From: Desulfovibrio psychrotolerans | Lineage (GTDB): Bacteria > Desulfobacterota > Desulfovibrionia > Desulfovibrionales > Desulfovibrionaceae | Reading direction: 5' to 3' | Assembly: GCF_013340305.1 (NCBI RefSeq) | Contig: NZ_BLVP01000008.1 | Span: 545,408-609,407 of the forward strand | DNA length: 64,000 bases | In this document: piece after piece, positions 18,859-28,253 of the stretch | How positions within the stretch are numbered: position 1 is the stretch's first letter | Layout of the letters: each line of letters starts with the position of its first letter | Program-made: the position numbers and the translations under genes | Notes under the pieces: model-generated | Databases searched by the model: none | The model's input: the letters and a program-made list of their open reading frames with translations, nothing else | What the model was told of the DNA's origin: nothing

Positions 18859-19908
18859 TCAGCGAAAATGCGTGGAAGAACGGCTTTGTGAAGGCTTTCT
18901 CGGGTCGGAAGGGGGGCTGAACAGGGCTATCAGGCCGGCAACGAGCAGTTCCATGGCTTGTTCCGGCCTGCGTTCGCCGGTTTTTATGCCCTTGTCCGCC
19001 TCCAGCGCCAGATCCCATATGCGGCACAGGCGTGCGCGCCCCAGCGAACGGGCCAGCCGTTCCTTGGCCTGCTTCACGTTGCCGGGCAGAAAGGCCTGCT
19101 CGCCTGCCAGCAACTGCCACAACAGCCTCGCTTCGCGCAGGAGCATGGCAAGGAAGGGGAAGACCATCTCCTCACCGCCTGCCTGACTGTGCATGACCTT
19201 GTGCCACACCTTGTGCAGGGAGGCGTTGCCGCCGGTCTGTCCTGAACCGGCGTTTTGCAGGGCGTTTATGAAGGCGAAGACATCCATTTCCGGTTCGTGG
19301 GAAAGGTCGGCGGCTATCTCTGCCGTTATGGTGCGCGAATCGCCGGCGGCAAGAGCCAGCTTTTCCAGTTCGCGGGTTGCTGCGGTGGCGTCCGGGGGAA
19401 GCTTGTGCGAAAGGGTTTGCAGCACGGGCGGAAGAATGGTCACGCCATTGCGGGTTGCCCATGCGGAGGCGAATCCGCGCATGGTCTGCGGGGTGAGGCC
19501 GGGGGATGTCCATATCCAGCCCTGCTTGTCGGCGAAGGTCCAGCATTGCAGGGATGAGACAGCCTTTGCCACCTTGGGACCGCCTTTTTCAAAGGGAACC
19601 TCCATGCACAGAAAAGCCCACGCCAGCGGGTTGAAGCGGCCCAGCGTCTGGCTCAGCTTTTTCCAGTCATCCGTGGCAAGGTTCTGGGCGTTGCGGACCA
19701 CAAGGCACTTGGGAGCGGCGAACAATCCTTGCAGGGTCAGGTTTTCCCAGAAGACGGCGGGCAGCCCTTCATCTCCCCAGTAGGCATGACGCTGCCAGGG
19801 CCCTTCTGCCGCAGGATGGGCGGCGAGGAGCGATTCCACCTGTTCCTTGATGAGCTGCGCATCGGGGCAGACGCAGATGCTGAATCCGGGGCGTGTGGTG
19901 TGGGGCAT
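18859..19908 (-). CDS. holA: DNA polymerase III delta subunit (clamp loader)
   Basis: 349 residues. The protein is diverged but has the delta-subunit layout: an N-terminal module with AAPKCLVVRNAQNL, a central AAA+-like fold without a functional Walker A, and a helical C-terminal collar (LLREARLLWQLLAGE). The delta subunit opens the sliding clamp. It lies downstream of lptE, the same order as the common lptE-holA pairing in proteobacteria, which supports the call. The Pro/Ser/Arg-rich last 20 residues are probably a disordered tail. Confidence 0.85.
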   Translation of the reverse strand: MPHTTRPGFSICVCPDAQLIKEQVESLLAAHPAAEGPWQRHAYWGDEGLPAVFWENLTLQGLFAAPKCLVVRNAQNLATDDWKKLSQTLGRFNPLAWAFLCMEVPFEKGGPKVAKAVSSLQCWTFADKQGWIWTSPGLTPQTMRGFASAWATRNGVTILPPVLQTLSHKLPPDATAATRELEKLALAAGDSRTITAEIAADLSHEPEMDVFAFINALQNAGSGQTGGNASLHKVWHKVMHSQAGGEEMVFPFLAMLLREARLLWQLLAGEQAFLPGNVKQAKERLARSLGRARLCRIWDLALEADKGIKTGERRPEQAMELLVAGLIALFSPPSDPRKPSQSRSSTHFR

Positions 19909-20051
19909 GTCGTTGGGAGCCTGCGGCTGTTGGATGGTTATGGTCTTTCTCTTCTGAGGTTGGCAGAATGTTCGGCAAAGGGTGCATGACCGTTGTGCTG
20001 TGGCGGCACGTCTGATTGCCGTCTGCGGAAGGTGGTCTTGCGCGGCAGGAA

Positions 20052-20080
20052 AACGGCCTGAAAGCGTTGGCTTTCAGGCC
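20052..20080 (-). terminator. Hairpin terminator between lptE and holA
   Basis: A perfect 10-bp stem (GGCCTGAAAG at 20055-20064 with 20071-20080), loop of 6, followed on the minus strand by GTTTT. It lies about 200 bases after lptE and 150 before holA, so holA may be transcribed partly from its own promoter. Confidence 0.7.
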
Positions 20081-20124
20081 GAATATATACCATGCCGTGC
20101 CGGGGGTCCAGCCATGGCCGTGTG

Positions 20125-20260
20125 ACCGTCAAAATCCGTCAAAATCCGCCAAGGTCCGGCTAAATCCGGCAACGGCCGGCAAATCCGTCAAAGTCTGGCA
20201 AACTCCGGCAAAGTCGCCAATATCAGATTATGCCGGGTGATGCCGGGTGATATTTGGTGA
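20125..20260. repeat. Degenerate 10-bp tandem repeats in the lptE-holA gap
   Basis: From 20125 to about 20219 the sequence runs as roughly nine copies of a decamer close to CCGTCAAAAT / CCGGCAAAGT, with one copy a base short. From 20231 a second decamer, TGCCGGGTGA, occurs twice exactly, followed by TATTTGGTGA. The two sets fill most of the 370-base gap 19909-20278, which holds no gene. Period 10 is about one helical turn. Confidence 0.8.
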
Positions 20261-20278
20261 CCGGCTGCGCGTTCTTTG

Positions 20279-20797
20279 TCAGAAGCTGTGACGCATGCGG
20301 TCAGCCACGCGCTGCACCAGCAGGGACGCCGCATCGGTACCGGCCTCTTCCGCGTTTTTGGAATCATACGTCCGGGAGAGGTATTCCTTGCCGGACCGCC
20401 ACACCACGCTGTTGGTTGTTCCGCTGTAGACAATGGCCTCAAAACCCAGCGTGGCCGAGTAGAGCAGGGTGGTGTCGCTGGCATCGCGTGTGTGGCTGCG
20501 CAGCCGGAATTCGCTGATGATGATGCGCATGGAGTAGTCCGAGGGGCTTGTATCCACCCACCGGGCCAGATTGCGCTTATGTACTTCATCGCGCATGAGC
20601 GAGCGCAGCCGGTGCGGAAGCCACGGGTACATGGTGGGGTTTTCTACCTCCACCATGCGCAGCGTGGACGAAGGATCGCCGAAAATGCCCTTTTCCTTGC
20701 CCGCAAACTGGTAGCCCGCGCAGCCAGAAAGCAACGCCAGCGACGACAGGACAGTCAGCAGCAGGACGGCCAGCAGAGCGAAGGACCGGCGGGCCAT
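20279..20797 (-). CDS. lptE: LPS-assembly lipoprotein LptE
   Basis: 172 residues from the ATG at 20797 (MARRSFALLAVLLL), which opens a lipoprotein signal peptide with lipobox LLSGC; the in-frame ATG at 20836 inside the leuS end would add 13 residues. LptE plugs the LptD beta-barrel in the outer membrane and helps LPS delivery. The mature protein shows the family pattern (GYQF after the cysteine, TMYPWLPHRLRS, a late acidic helix AEEAGTDAASLLVQRVADRM). The gene follows leuS directly, the same leuS-lptE-holA order as in many Gram-negative bacteria. Confidence 0.87.
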   Translation of the reverse strand: MARRSFALLAVLLLTVLSSLALLSGCAGYQFAGKEKGIFGDPSSTLRMVEVENPTMYPWLPHRLRSLMRDEVHKRNLARWVDTSPSDYSMRIIISEFRLRSHTRDASDTTLLYSATLGFEAIVYSGTTNSVVWRSGKEYLSRTYDSKNAEEAGTDAASLLVQRVADRMRHSF

Positions 20798-20819
20798 GGG
20801 AGCCGCAGGGCGTATGGTG

Positions 20820-23309
20820 TCAGTTGGCAACCACATTGACGAGTTTCCCGGGAATGACGATGACCTTGCGCACGGTCATCCCTTCCACATGCTTGGCTAC
20901 GTTTTCATCGCGCAGGGCGAGTTCCTGCACGGCCTGCTGTCCGGCATCGGAGGGAACCTCCAGCCGGGCGCGGACCTTGCCGTTCACCTGCACCACCACG
21001 GTTACCACATCCTTGACCAGTGCGTCATCACGGAATGCGGGCCACGGCTGCAGCGCAAGACGACCTGTATGGCCGAGAATCTGCCACAGTTCCTCGCACA
21101 GGTGCGGGGTAATGGGCGACATGACAGCAAGCACCGTGGCAATGGCGGAAGAGAGCACGGCGGGGCCGTTTTCTTCTTCACGCAGGGCATCCTTGTGCTG
21201 GTAAAGATCGTTCACCAGTTCCATGGCGGCGGAAATGGCGGTGTTGAACTGGAACCGCAGGCGGATGTCGTCCCCCGCCTTCTTCACCGTGGCGTGCTCC
21301 TTGTGGCGGATGGCCTTTGCGTTTTCGCCTGTGCACTGAGCCGCCGTGGAGGAGCAGGGAGCCACAGGGGTGAGCACGTCCTGCAACTCTTCCACCAGCC
21401 GCCAGATGCGTTTGACAAAGCGGTTGGCTCCTTCAATGCCCGAGTCGGACCAGTCGAAGTCGCGCTCCGGGGGAGCGGCGAAGAGGCAGAAAAGGCGCAC
21501 CGTGTCTGCACCGTATCGGGCGATCATTTCCGTGGGGTCCACCACGTTGCCCTTGGACTTGGACATTTTTGTGCCGTCCATGAGCACCATGCCCTGCGTG
21601 AGCAGGTTGCGGAACGGCTCGTCAAAATTCAGGAATCCGCAGTCGCGCAGCGCCTTGGTGAAGAAGCGCGCGTAGAGCAGATGCAGAATGGCGTGTTCCA
21701 CGCCGCCGATGTACTGGTCCACGGGTGACCAGTAGGAAAGCGCTTCCGGTGTGAAGGGGGCCGTATCCAGACGTGCGTCCGTGTAGCGCGCGAAGTACCA
21801 TGAAGACTCCACAAAGGTGTCCATGGTGTCGGTTTCGCGGCGGGCCTTCTGCCCGCACTTGGGGCACTCGCAGGCGTAGAATTCCGGGCTGTCCACAAGG
21901 GGGGAGCGTCCGTCCGGATGAGTCTGGATATCCAGCGGCAGCACGATGGGAAGGTTTTCTTCCTTTTCCGGAACAATGCCGCACGTATCGCAGTAGACCA
22001 TGGGGATGGGGCTGCCCCAGTACCGCTGGCGCGAGATGTTCCAGTCGCGCAGGCGGTAGTTTGTGGTGCGCTTGCCGCGCCCGCTCTCCTGCAGCCAGTC
22101 GGCCACGCGGGCCTTGCCGTCTTCATTGGGGGTGCCGTCAAACTGTCCGGAATTGACCATGCATCCGGAGCCGGTATAGGCCTCGGTCATGGCTTTGGGG
22201 TCCAGAGCCGGGCCTTCCGGCTGGATGACGACCTGCACCGGCAGGTTGTACTTGCGGGCGAACTCGAAATCGCGCTGGTCGTGGGCGGGAACCGCCATCA
22301 CCGCACCCGTGCCGTAGCTTACAAGCACGAAGTTGGCGACATACACGGGGATTTTCGCTCCGTTCAGGGGATTGATGCAGTATGCGCCGGTGAAGACGCC
22401 TTCTTTTTCCAGCGTCTCGGAGGTGCGCTCAATGCGGTCCATGTTGCGGATGCGGTCCACAAATGCCCGCACGGCAGCGGCTTCCGGCTTGCCTGCGATG
22501 AGCTTTTCCACCAGCGGATGCTCCGGGGCAAGGCTCATGAACGTGGCTCCGAACACGGTATCCGGCCGGGTGGTAAATACGGTTATGGCGTCTTCGCCGT
22601 CCGCCACGTCAAAGGTTATCTCCGCACCTACGGACTTGCCTATCCAGTTTTCCTGCATGGAGATAACGCGTTCCGGCCAGCCGCCTTTGAGCTTTTCGAG
22701 GTCGGCCAGCAATTCTTCGGCGTAGTCGGTTATCTTCAGGAACCACTGGGCCAGTTCCTTTTGTTCTACCACGGCATCGCAGCGCCAGCACAGGCCGTCT
22801 TCCACCTGTTCGTTGGCGAGCACGGTGTTGCAGGTGGGGCACCAGTTCTGAGGCTGCTTTTTGCGGTAGAGCAGGCCTTTTTCAAAGAAACGCAGGATGA
22901 AGAGTTGCTCCCAGCGGTAATACTCCCTGTCGCAGGTGGCGAGTTCGCGCTGCCAGTCGTAGGAGTAGCCCAGCCGCTTTAACTGGGTGCGCATGTTGTC
23001 AATGTTGGCGTACGTCCATTTGGCGGGGTGGATGTTGTGCTTGATGGCGGCGTTTTCCGCCGGCAGCCCGAAGGCATCCCAGCCCATGGGGTGCATGACG
23101 TTGCATCCTTCCATACGCTTGAAGCGTGCCACCACGTCGCCTATGGAATAGTTGCGCACGTGGCCCATGTGAATGTTCCCGGAAGGATAGGGGAACATTT
23201 CCAGCACGTAATACTTTTCCTTGTCCGAATTGTGGTCGCTGTGAAAGTCGCCGTTTTCATCCCAAATGCGCTGCCATTTGGTTTCTATGGCCTGCGGATC
23301 GTACTTCAT
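20820..23309 (-). CDS. leuS: Leucyl-tRNA synthetase
   Basis: 829 residues. It charges tRNA-Leu. Start MKYDPQAIETKWQ at 23309 follows AAGGAA. The class-I signatures are HMGH (in YPSGNIHMGHVRNY, near residue 49) and MSKSKGN (near 590). The CP1 editing domain (TRPDT motif) lies between, and zinc-site cysteines are seen in CPTCN and CECPKCG. The C-terminal anticodon domain is complete. It lies between nusB and lptE on the same strand. Confidence 0.97.
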   Translation of the reverse strand: MKYDPQAIETKWQRIWDENGDFHSDHNSDKEKYYVLEMFPYPSGNIHMGHVRNYSIGDVVARFKRMEGCNVMHPMGWDAFGLPAENAAIKHNIHPAKWTYANIDNMRTQLKRLGYSYDWQRELATCDREYYRWEQLFILRFFEKGLLYRKKQPQNWCPTCNTVLANEQVEDGLCWRCDAVVEQKELAQWFLKITDYAEELLADLEKLKGGWPERVISMQENWIGKSVGAEITFDVADGEDAITVFTTRPDTVFGATFMSLAPEHPLVEKLIAGKPEAAAVRAFVDRIRNMDRIERTSETLEKEGVFTGAYCINPLNGAKIPVYVANFVLVSYGTGAVMAVPAHDQRDFEFARKYNLPVQVVIQPEGPALDPKAMTEAYTGSGCMVNSGQFDGTPNEDGKARVADWLQESGRGKRTTNYRLRDWNISRQRYWGSPIPMVYCDTCGIVPEKEENLPIVLPLDIQTHPDGRSPLVDSPEFYACECPKCGQKARRETDTMDTFVESSWYFARYTDARLDTAPFTPEALSYWSPVDQYIGGVEHAILHLLYARFFTKALRDCGFLNFDEPFRNLLTQGMVLMDGTKMSKSKGNVVDPTEMIARYGADTVRLFCLFAAPPERDFDWSDSGIEGANRFVKRIWRLVEELQDVLTPVAPCSSTAAQCTGENAKAIRHKEHATVKKAGDDIRLRFQFNTAISAAMELVNDLYQHKDALREEENGPAVLSSAIATVLAVMSPITPHLCEELWQILGHTGRLALQPWPAFRDDALVKDVVTVVVQVNGKVRARLEVPSDAGQQAVQELALRDENVAKHVEGMTVRKVIVIPGKLVNVVAN

Positions 23310-23451
23310 TCCCAACAGTTCCTTTTGGTTGCCCGTTATCAAGGTGCGCCGGGAGCGCGATGCGCAGGACGGGTATGCCTGCTGAATCCTGCTTCCGCGC
23401 CCGTTTGCCGCGCGTGCGGGCCGGACGGTATCCGGCCTTTGCGGCGGCCTG

Positions 23452-23916
23452 TCAGAATTTCTTTTCCAGCGAGCCGTCCTGCAAGGCTTTGGCGGCGGCA
23501 TCCAGAATGCCGTTGATAAAGCCGCGGGCCTTTTCATCGCCGAACTGCTTCGCCAGTTCAACGGCCTCGTTGATGGCCACCTTGGGCGGCACGTCATCGC
23601 GGTAGATCATTTCGTACATGGCGAGGCGCAGAAGGGTGATTTCTATCTTGCCTATGCGCTCCACACGCCAGTGCTTGGCAAAGCGGGTAATCACATCGTC
23701 AAGGGCGCGGTGGTTGCTCCACACGCCTTCGATGATCTCCCACGCAAATCCGTCCGGGTTTGCGGGGTCTATGGGCTTGTCCGCATTGTCCGGCGAGCCG
23801 GCATACGCCTCGCCCAATGCTTCCAGCGTGAGGGCGGGAGAGAAGTTCAGCCCGTAAAGAACCTGAAATGCCTGTGCCCGCGCAAGTCTGCGGGGCTGGG
23901 GTTTTCCTTTGGACAT
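23452..23916 (-). CDS. nusB: Transcription antitermination factor NusB
   Basis: 154 residues. It binds boxA RNA with S10 in rRNA antitermination. The start MSKGKPQPRRLARAQAFQVLYG is 4 bases after the ribH stop. The helical NusB fold is recognisable by the ARAQAFQVLY start, DDVITRFAKHWRVERIGKIEITLLRLA and PPKVAINEAVELAKQFGDEKARGFINGILD, each broken here by intervening residues. ribH-nusB is a widely conserved pair. Confidence 0.94.
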   Translation of the reverse strand: MSKGKPQPRRLARAQAFQVLYGLNFSPALTLEALGEAYAGSPDNADKPIDPANPDGFAWEIIEGVWSNHRALDDVITRFAKHWRVERIGKIEITLLRLAMYEMIYRDDVPPKVAINEAVELAKQFGDEKARGFINGILDAAAKALQDGSLEKKF

Positions 23917-23920
23917 GGGG

Positions 23921-24391
23921 TTATATCTGCTCCAGCACACGGATGGTTTCGAGCATGGCCGATGCGGCTTCCACACCCTTGTTGCCCGCCTTGGAACCGG
24001 CGCGTTCTATGGCCTGATCCAGCGTGTCGCAGGTGAGCAGGCCAAAGCCCACGGGAATGCCGGAATCCATGGATACCTGAGCAAGGCCCTTGGCTGCCTC
24101 GTTACAGACAAAGTCAAAATGGGGGGTGGCGCCGCGTATCACCGCGCCCAGCGCGACGATGCCGTGAAACGCGCCGGAACGTGCCAGCTTCTGCGCGGCT
24201 ATGGGCATTTCGAATGCGCCGGGCAGGCGGACAATGGTCAGGTCTTCGCGGGAAGCGCCGTGCCGCACAAGGTAGTCCACCGCGCCGCCCACAAGGCGGT
24301 CCACGATAAAGTCGTTGAATCGGGTGGCGATAATGGCCACCTTCATGCCCTTGGCGTCAAACTGGCCTTCAATGGTCCGTATATGGTGCAT
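23921..24391 (-). CDS. ribH: 6,7-dimethyl-8-ribityllumazine synthase
   Basis: 156 residues. It condenses the RibD/RibA product with dihydroxybutanone phosphate to give lumazine. Motifs: ATRFNDFI (substrate-binding F), LPGAFEMP, and [12 protein letters not shown] with the catalytic histidine. AAGGAG lies before the ATG. It is the last riboflavin gene of the cluster, after ribD-ribE-ribBA, and sits 4 bases before nusB. Confidence 0.96.
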   Translation of the reverse strand: MHHIRTIEGQFDAKGMKVAIIATRFNDFIVDRLVGGAVDYLVRHGASREDLTIVRLPGAFEMPIAAQKLARSGAFHGIVALGAVIRGATPHFDFVCNEAAKGLAQVSMDSGIPVGFGLLTCDTLDQAIERAGSKAGNKGVEAASAMLETIRVLEQI

Positions 24392-24452
24392 ACTCGGTTC
24401 TCCTTATGGGAACGGTGTTCCCGTGGCGTATCGGTCCGGTACTATAGAACAC

Positions 24453-24492
24453 GCTCCCGCCCCTGAAAAGTCTTAAAATCAGGGGAGGGAGC
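24453..24492 (-). other. Hairpin between ribBA and ribH
   Basis: Arms GCTCCC-G-CCCCTG (24453-24465) and CAGGGG-A-GGGAGC (24480-24492), one mismatch, 14-base AT-rich loop. It fills the 129-base ribBA-ribH gap. There is no T-run after it, so an attenuator or processing site is more likely than a full stop. It does not resemble an FMN riboswitch. Confidence 0.5.
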
Positions 24493-24520
24493 ATGGGGGT
24501 AATTGTATTGGCGCAACGGC

Positions 24521-25744
24521 CTACTTACGGAAGCCTTCGTCCAGATGTTCCAGTATGTGGCCCATCTTGTCCTTTTTGGTCCGCAGATATTCCGCGTTGA
24601 ATTCGCAGGCGTTCATCTCTATGGGAATGCGCTCCACCACTTCGATGCCGTATCCTTCTATACCCACGATTTTCTTGGGGTTGTTGGTCATCATGCGCAT
24701 TTTGCGCACGCCAAGGTCCACCAGCATCTGCGCACCGATGCCGTAGTCGCGCAGGTCGGCCTTAAAGCCGAGCTTCTTGTTCGCTTCCACGGTATCGTAG
24801 CCCTGATCCTGCAAGGCATAGGCGCGGATTTTGTTGGCAAGGCCTATGCCGCGTCCTTCCTGACGCATGTAAAGCAGCACGCCCTTTTCCGCCTGCGAGA
24901 TGGTGCACATGGCGTTGGCGAGCTGGTCGCCGCAATCGCAGCGGACAGAGCCGAGCACATCGCCGGTAAGGCATTCGCTGTGCACGCGCACGAGCACCGG
25001 CTCGTCGCCCTTTATCTCGCCCTTCACAAGGGCAATGTGGGTGGAGGGTTCCAGCTCGTTTTCATAGGCAATGACCTTGAACTCGCCCCACTTGGTGGGC
25101 ATTTTCGCCTCAGCCACGCGCTTTACGGAAAGTTGGTCGGGCTGCATGCGGTAGCGGATGAGATCGCGTATGGTGGCGATCTTCATATCGTGTTTCTTGG
25201 CGAATTCGATGAGGTCGGGCATGCGGGCCATTTCGCCGTCGTCCTTGATGATTTCGCAGATAACGGCCGCAGGCTTGAGACCGGCAAGGCGCGAGAGGTC
25301 CACCGAGCCTTCGGTCTGTCCGGCGCGGACCAGCACGCCGCCCTTCTGGGCGCGCAGGGGGAAGATATGGCCGGGGGTGACTATGTCTTCCGGCACCACA
25401 TCGTCCTTAACCGCCGTGAGGATGGTGGTTGCCCGGTCAGAGGCGGAAATGCCCGTGGTAACGCCATGGCGCGCTTCAATGGACACGGTGAAATTGGTGC
25501 CGAATTTGGAACCGTTGCGCCGTGCCATAAGCGGCAGTTGCAGCTTATCCACCCAATCGGGCGAAAGGGCAAGGCAGATGAGGCCGCGCCCGTGCATGGC
25601 CATGAAGTTGATGACTTCCGGGGTTATGTGCTCGGCGGCGATGGTCAGGTCGCCTTCGTTCTCGCGGTCTTCGTCGTCCACAAGAATGAGCATCCGGCCT
25701 TTCCGTATTTCCTCAATGGCCTCTTCGGCAGTGCAGATGGGCAT
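24521..25744 (-). CDS. ribBA: Bifunctional DHBP synthase / GTP cyclohydrolase II
   Basis: 407 residues. The N-terminal half makes 3,4-dihydroxy-2-butanone 4-phosphate (acidic loop [19 protein letters not shown]). The C-terminal half is GTP cyclohydrolase II with the zinc cysteines in [15 protein letters not shown] and the [12 protein letters not shown] loop. The start [11 protein letters not shown] at 25744 has GAGGT upstream. Both halves look catalytically intact. It lies 83 bases after ribE in the same direction. Confidence 0.96.
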   Translation of the reverse strand: MPICTAEEAIEEIRKGRMLILVDDEDRENEGDLTIAAEHITPEVINFMAMHGRGLICLALSPDWVDKLQLPLMARRNGSKFGTNFTVSIEARHGVTTGISASDRATTILTAVKDDVVPEDIVTPGHIFPLRAQKGGVLVRAGQTEGSVDLSRLAGLKPAAVICEIIKDDGEMARMPDLIEFAKKHDMKIATIRDLIRYRMQPDQLSVKRVAEAKMPTKWGEFKVIAYENELEPSTHIALVKGEIKGDEPVLVRVHSECLTGDVLGSVRCDCGDQLANAMCTISQAEKGVLLYMRQEGRGIGLANKIRAYALQDQGYDTVEANKKLGFKADLRDYGIGAQMLVDLGVRKMRMMTNNPKKIVGIEGYGIEVVERIPIEMNACEFNAEYLRTKKDKMGHILEHLDEGFRK

Positions 25745-25827
25745 GTTGGTACCTCGTGAATGTTTCTCTGATGCGCCGCAGTGCGGTGGGCATGGCCCGC
25801 TGCGCGCCGGCGCGGCGCAAAAATGTA

Positions 25828-26505
25828 TCAGAATCCGTGCTTGCGCAGGAACTCTTCCGTTATGACTCCGGACGCGGTGCCTGCGCCCTGCGTGCCGTGC
25901 GCGGCGGGGGTTCCCTGCCATGCGCCCAGCATGCGCTGAACATATTTGCCGATGACGTCGGTTTCCAGATTCACCCTGTATCCCGTCGTCCATGCGGCTA
26001 TGGTGGTTACCTTCTGCGTTTCCGGGATGATGTTCACCTCTAGAAAATCAGGGCCGCAATCATTGACCGTAAGGCTGATGCCGTCAAGAGCTACGGAGCC
26101 TTTAGCGATGATTTGGGGGCCGAACTGGGCGGGAAAGGCCAGCCGGTAGACTTTGGAAAGTCCTGCGGGACGTACGGAAACCACCTGTGCCACGCAGTCC
26201 ACATGCCCGCTTACAATATGGCCGCCCAGTCGGTCGCCCACGGCAAGGGCGCGTTCCAGATTGACCAGACTGCCGGTGCGCAGGTCGCCCAGATTGGTAA
26301 GGCGCATGCTTTCCGCCGAGGCGTAGACCGAGAACCAGTCCGGTCCGAAGGTTTCCACCGTCAGGCATACGCCGTTCACGGCAATGGATTCCCCAGGCAC
26401 AAAGTCCGCAAGGGGGCACAGCGGGCGCACGGTAAGCCGGGTCTCCCTGCCCATGCCTTGTACGGCGCGAATCTCTCCCTGTCCGAGCACTAGTCCTGTG
26501 AACAT
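25828..26505 (-). CDS. ribE: Riboflavin synthase alpha subunit
   Basis: 225 residues. It dismutates two lumazines to riboflavin. The two homologous halves each carry a lumazine-binding signature: MFTGLV at the start with [11 protein letters not shown], and [12 protein letters not shown] in the second half. The start overlaps the end of ribD by 16 bases. The last ~20 residues after the trimerisation helix are an additional tail. Confidence 0.95.
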   Translation of the reverse strand: MFTGLVLGQGEIRAVQGMGRETRLTVRPLCPLADFVPGESIAVNGVCLTVETFGPDWFSVYASAESMRLTNLGDLRTGSLVNLERALAVGDRLGGHIVSGHVDCVAQVVSVRPAGLSKVYRLAFPAQFGPQIIAKGSVALDGISLTVNDCGPDFLEVNIIPETQKVTTIAAWTTGYRVNLETDVIGKYVQRMLGAWQGTPAAHGTQGAGTASGVITEEFLRKHGF

Positions 26506-27641
26506 AGTTCTTCCCGGCGGCGCAGGGTGATGATCACATCGTCGCCGCTTTTTTCCGTTGCAGTCATGCGCAGGCCCAGCACTTCTTCCATGGTGGCGGG
26601 GTTGCGTCCGTCAAACAGGCCGGGAGCCTTGGAATCCGCCATGATCTTGGGGGCCATGTGCAGCTGGAATTCCTGCGCCAGTCCCAGTTCCAGCATGGTA
26701 AGGGCAAGCTTGCCGCCTCCCTCGCACAGGGTGTACAGGCAGCCGTGGTGGCTGCGCAGCCACGCAAGGCCGTGTGCTATGTCGCGCGCGCCGTGTGTGG
26801 TGTCTGCCGTGGAGGGCAGTGCCATTACCGTGCAGCCGCGTTCGCGCAGTACCTCTGCGGCGCGGCTTTGGGCCGCATCGTCCGTGGTCCAGAAAACGGT
26901 CTGTTCCGGCCTCTCCCGCAGCAGTTTGAACGATTCTGGCACGTTGGGCAACTGCGAAGTGATGACCACCGCCAGCGGCTGCTGCAACGCGCCGTCCGTC
27001 TCATCCAGACGGCAGGTGAGCTGGGGGTCGTCCTTGCGGAAGGTGGTGCCGCCCACAATGACGGCTCCCACCCGGCGGCGCAGCTCATGCACGCGGGCTC
27101 TGGATTCCGGGCCGCTTATCCAGCGCGAGTTGCCGCTTCTGGTGGCTATTTTGCCGTCCAGCGTGGAAGCCAGCTTAAGAATGGTATAGGGCAGGGGGGT
27201 CGCCACCCATGTCAGAAAATCCGTTATCTGGTCGCGGCATTCCTGTTCCAGAATGCCGGTTTCCACATGCACGCCGTGCCCGCGAAGAAAATCTGCTCCG
27301 CCGGCCGCCTTTGGGTTGGGGTCGCAAAAGCCCACCACCACGTTCCGTATGCCCGCTTCCAGAATGGCCTGTGTGCAGGGAGGGGTTTTGCCGTGGTGGT
27401 TGCAGGGCTCCAGCGTGACCACCAGCGTGCATTCTGCGGGGTCCACGTTGTTGCGGGCGGCATCGCGCAGGCATTCCACCTCTGCGTGGGGCTGCCCGCA
27501 GGCGGTGTGCCAGCCGCGGGCCACAACGGCTCCTTGGTGCACCAGCACGGCTCCCACCGTGGGATTGGGCGCGGCATGCCAGCGGCCCTTTTCGGCAAGG
27601 GCCATGGCCTCGCGCATGAACGGTTCCATGGGGTGACCCAT
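26490..27641 (-). CDS. ribD: Bifunctional diaminohydroxyphosphoribosylaminopyrimidine deaminase / reductase
   Basis: 383 residues from the ATG at 27641, whose A is the last base of the preceding gene's TGA and which has AGAGG 6 bases upstream; ATGs at 27647 and 27629 are less well placed. The N-terminal deaminase has the zinc site HAEVECLRDA and PCNHHGKTPPC. The C-terminal reductase starts near KLASTLDGKIAT. It performs the second and third steps from the GTP cyclohydrolase product. Confidence 0.95.
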   Translation of the reverse strand: MGHPMEPFMREAMALAEKGRWHAAPNPTVGAVLVHQGAVVARGWHTACGQPHAEVECLRDAARNNVDPAECTLVVTLEPCNHHGKTPPCTQAILEAGIRNVVVGFCDPNPKAAGGADFLRGHGVHVETGILEQECRDQITDFLTWVATPLPYTILKLASTLDGKIATRSGNSRWISGPESRARVHELRRRVGAVIVGGTTFRKDDPQLTCRLDETDGALQQPLAVVITSQLPNVPESFKLLRERPEQTVFWTTDDAAQSRAAEVLRERGCTVMALPSTADTTHGARDIAHGLAWLRSHHGCLYTLCEGGGKLALTMLELGLAQEFQLHMAPKIMADSKAPGLFDGRNPATMEEVLGLRMTATEKSGDDVIITLRRREELCSQD

Positions 27642-28105
27642 CAGCATCCTCTTCTGGTATAATCAAGCTTTTTGAACAGTACGCCGGATTCCGCAACCAT
27701 GTCGGCGGCAAGAGGGTCGTCGTACCCTTCCGTGTAATAGACCGCCTTCACGCCGCAGTTGAGCAGCATCTTGGTGCAGATGAGGCAGGGCATGGTGGTG
27801 CAGTAAATTTCGGCCCCGGCCAGCGAAACACCGTGCACGGCGGCCTGAATGATCACGTTCTGTTCCGCGTGCAGTCCCCGGCATATCTCGTGCCGCTGAC
27901 CGGAGGGAATGCCCAGTTGCTCGCGCAGGCAGCCCGTGTCCAGACAGTGGGATACATTGGCGGGGGCACCGTTGTATCCGGTGGCGAGGATACGCTTGTC
28001 TTTAACGGCGATGGCCCCCACCTTGCGGCGGGTGCAGGTGGAGCGTTCTGCCACCATGTAGGTGATATCCATGAAATACTGTGGCCACGGCATGCGTTCG
28101 TGCAT
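27641..28105 (-). CDS. dCMP deaminase (ComEB-like)
   Basis: 154 residues. It deaminates dCMP to dUMP, the substrate for thymidylate synthase. Zinc site: HAEQNVI and [10 protein letters not shown], with [13 protein letters not shown] at the N-terminus. AAGGA lies before the ATG at 28105. Its stop overlaps the ribD start. The ThyX gene at 49829 would use the dUMP. Assignment as dCMP rather than another cytidine-type deaminase rests on length and the typical GYNG-P-CLREQ stretch. Confidence 0.9.
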   Translation of the reverse strand: MHERMPWPQYFMDITYMVAERSTCTRRKVGAIAVKDKRILATGYNGAPANVSHCLDTGCLREQLGIPSGQRHEICRGLHAEQNVIIQAAVHGVSLAGAEIYCTTMPCLICTKMLLNCGVKAVYYTEGYDDPLAADMVAESGVLFKKLDYTRRGC

Positions 28106-28253
28106 GGGGATGTCCTTCTTGGTAGGCCGAAATTCTGTTGTCCCGGCAGGGCGGAAGCGCGCTTTTTCCGTATAATACGGACGCGCCGCAAAGGCCAGTC
28201 CGCCCGTGCGGCGCGTCTCCGGCAGAGCCGGAAAAGCAGTGGTATGCGTTGCG

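Noticed and set aside
20125-20260. CRISPR array
   Set aside because: Repeats are 10 bases with no spacers of 30-40 bases between them and no cas genes are present.
24392-24520. FMN riboswitch controlling the rib genes
   Set aside because: The stem here is a simple hairpin between ribBA and ribH; no conserved RFN-element sequence was recognised here or upstream of ribD.
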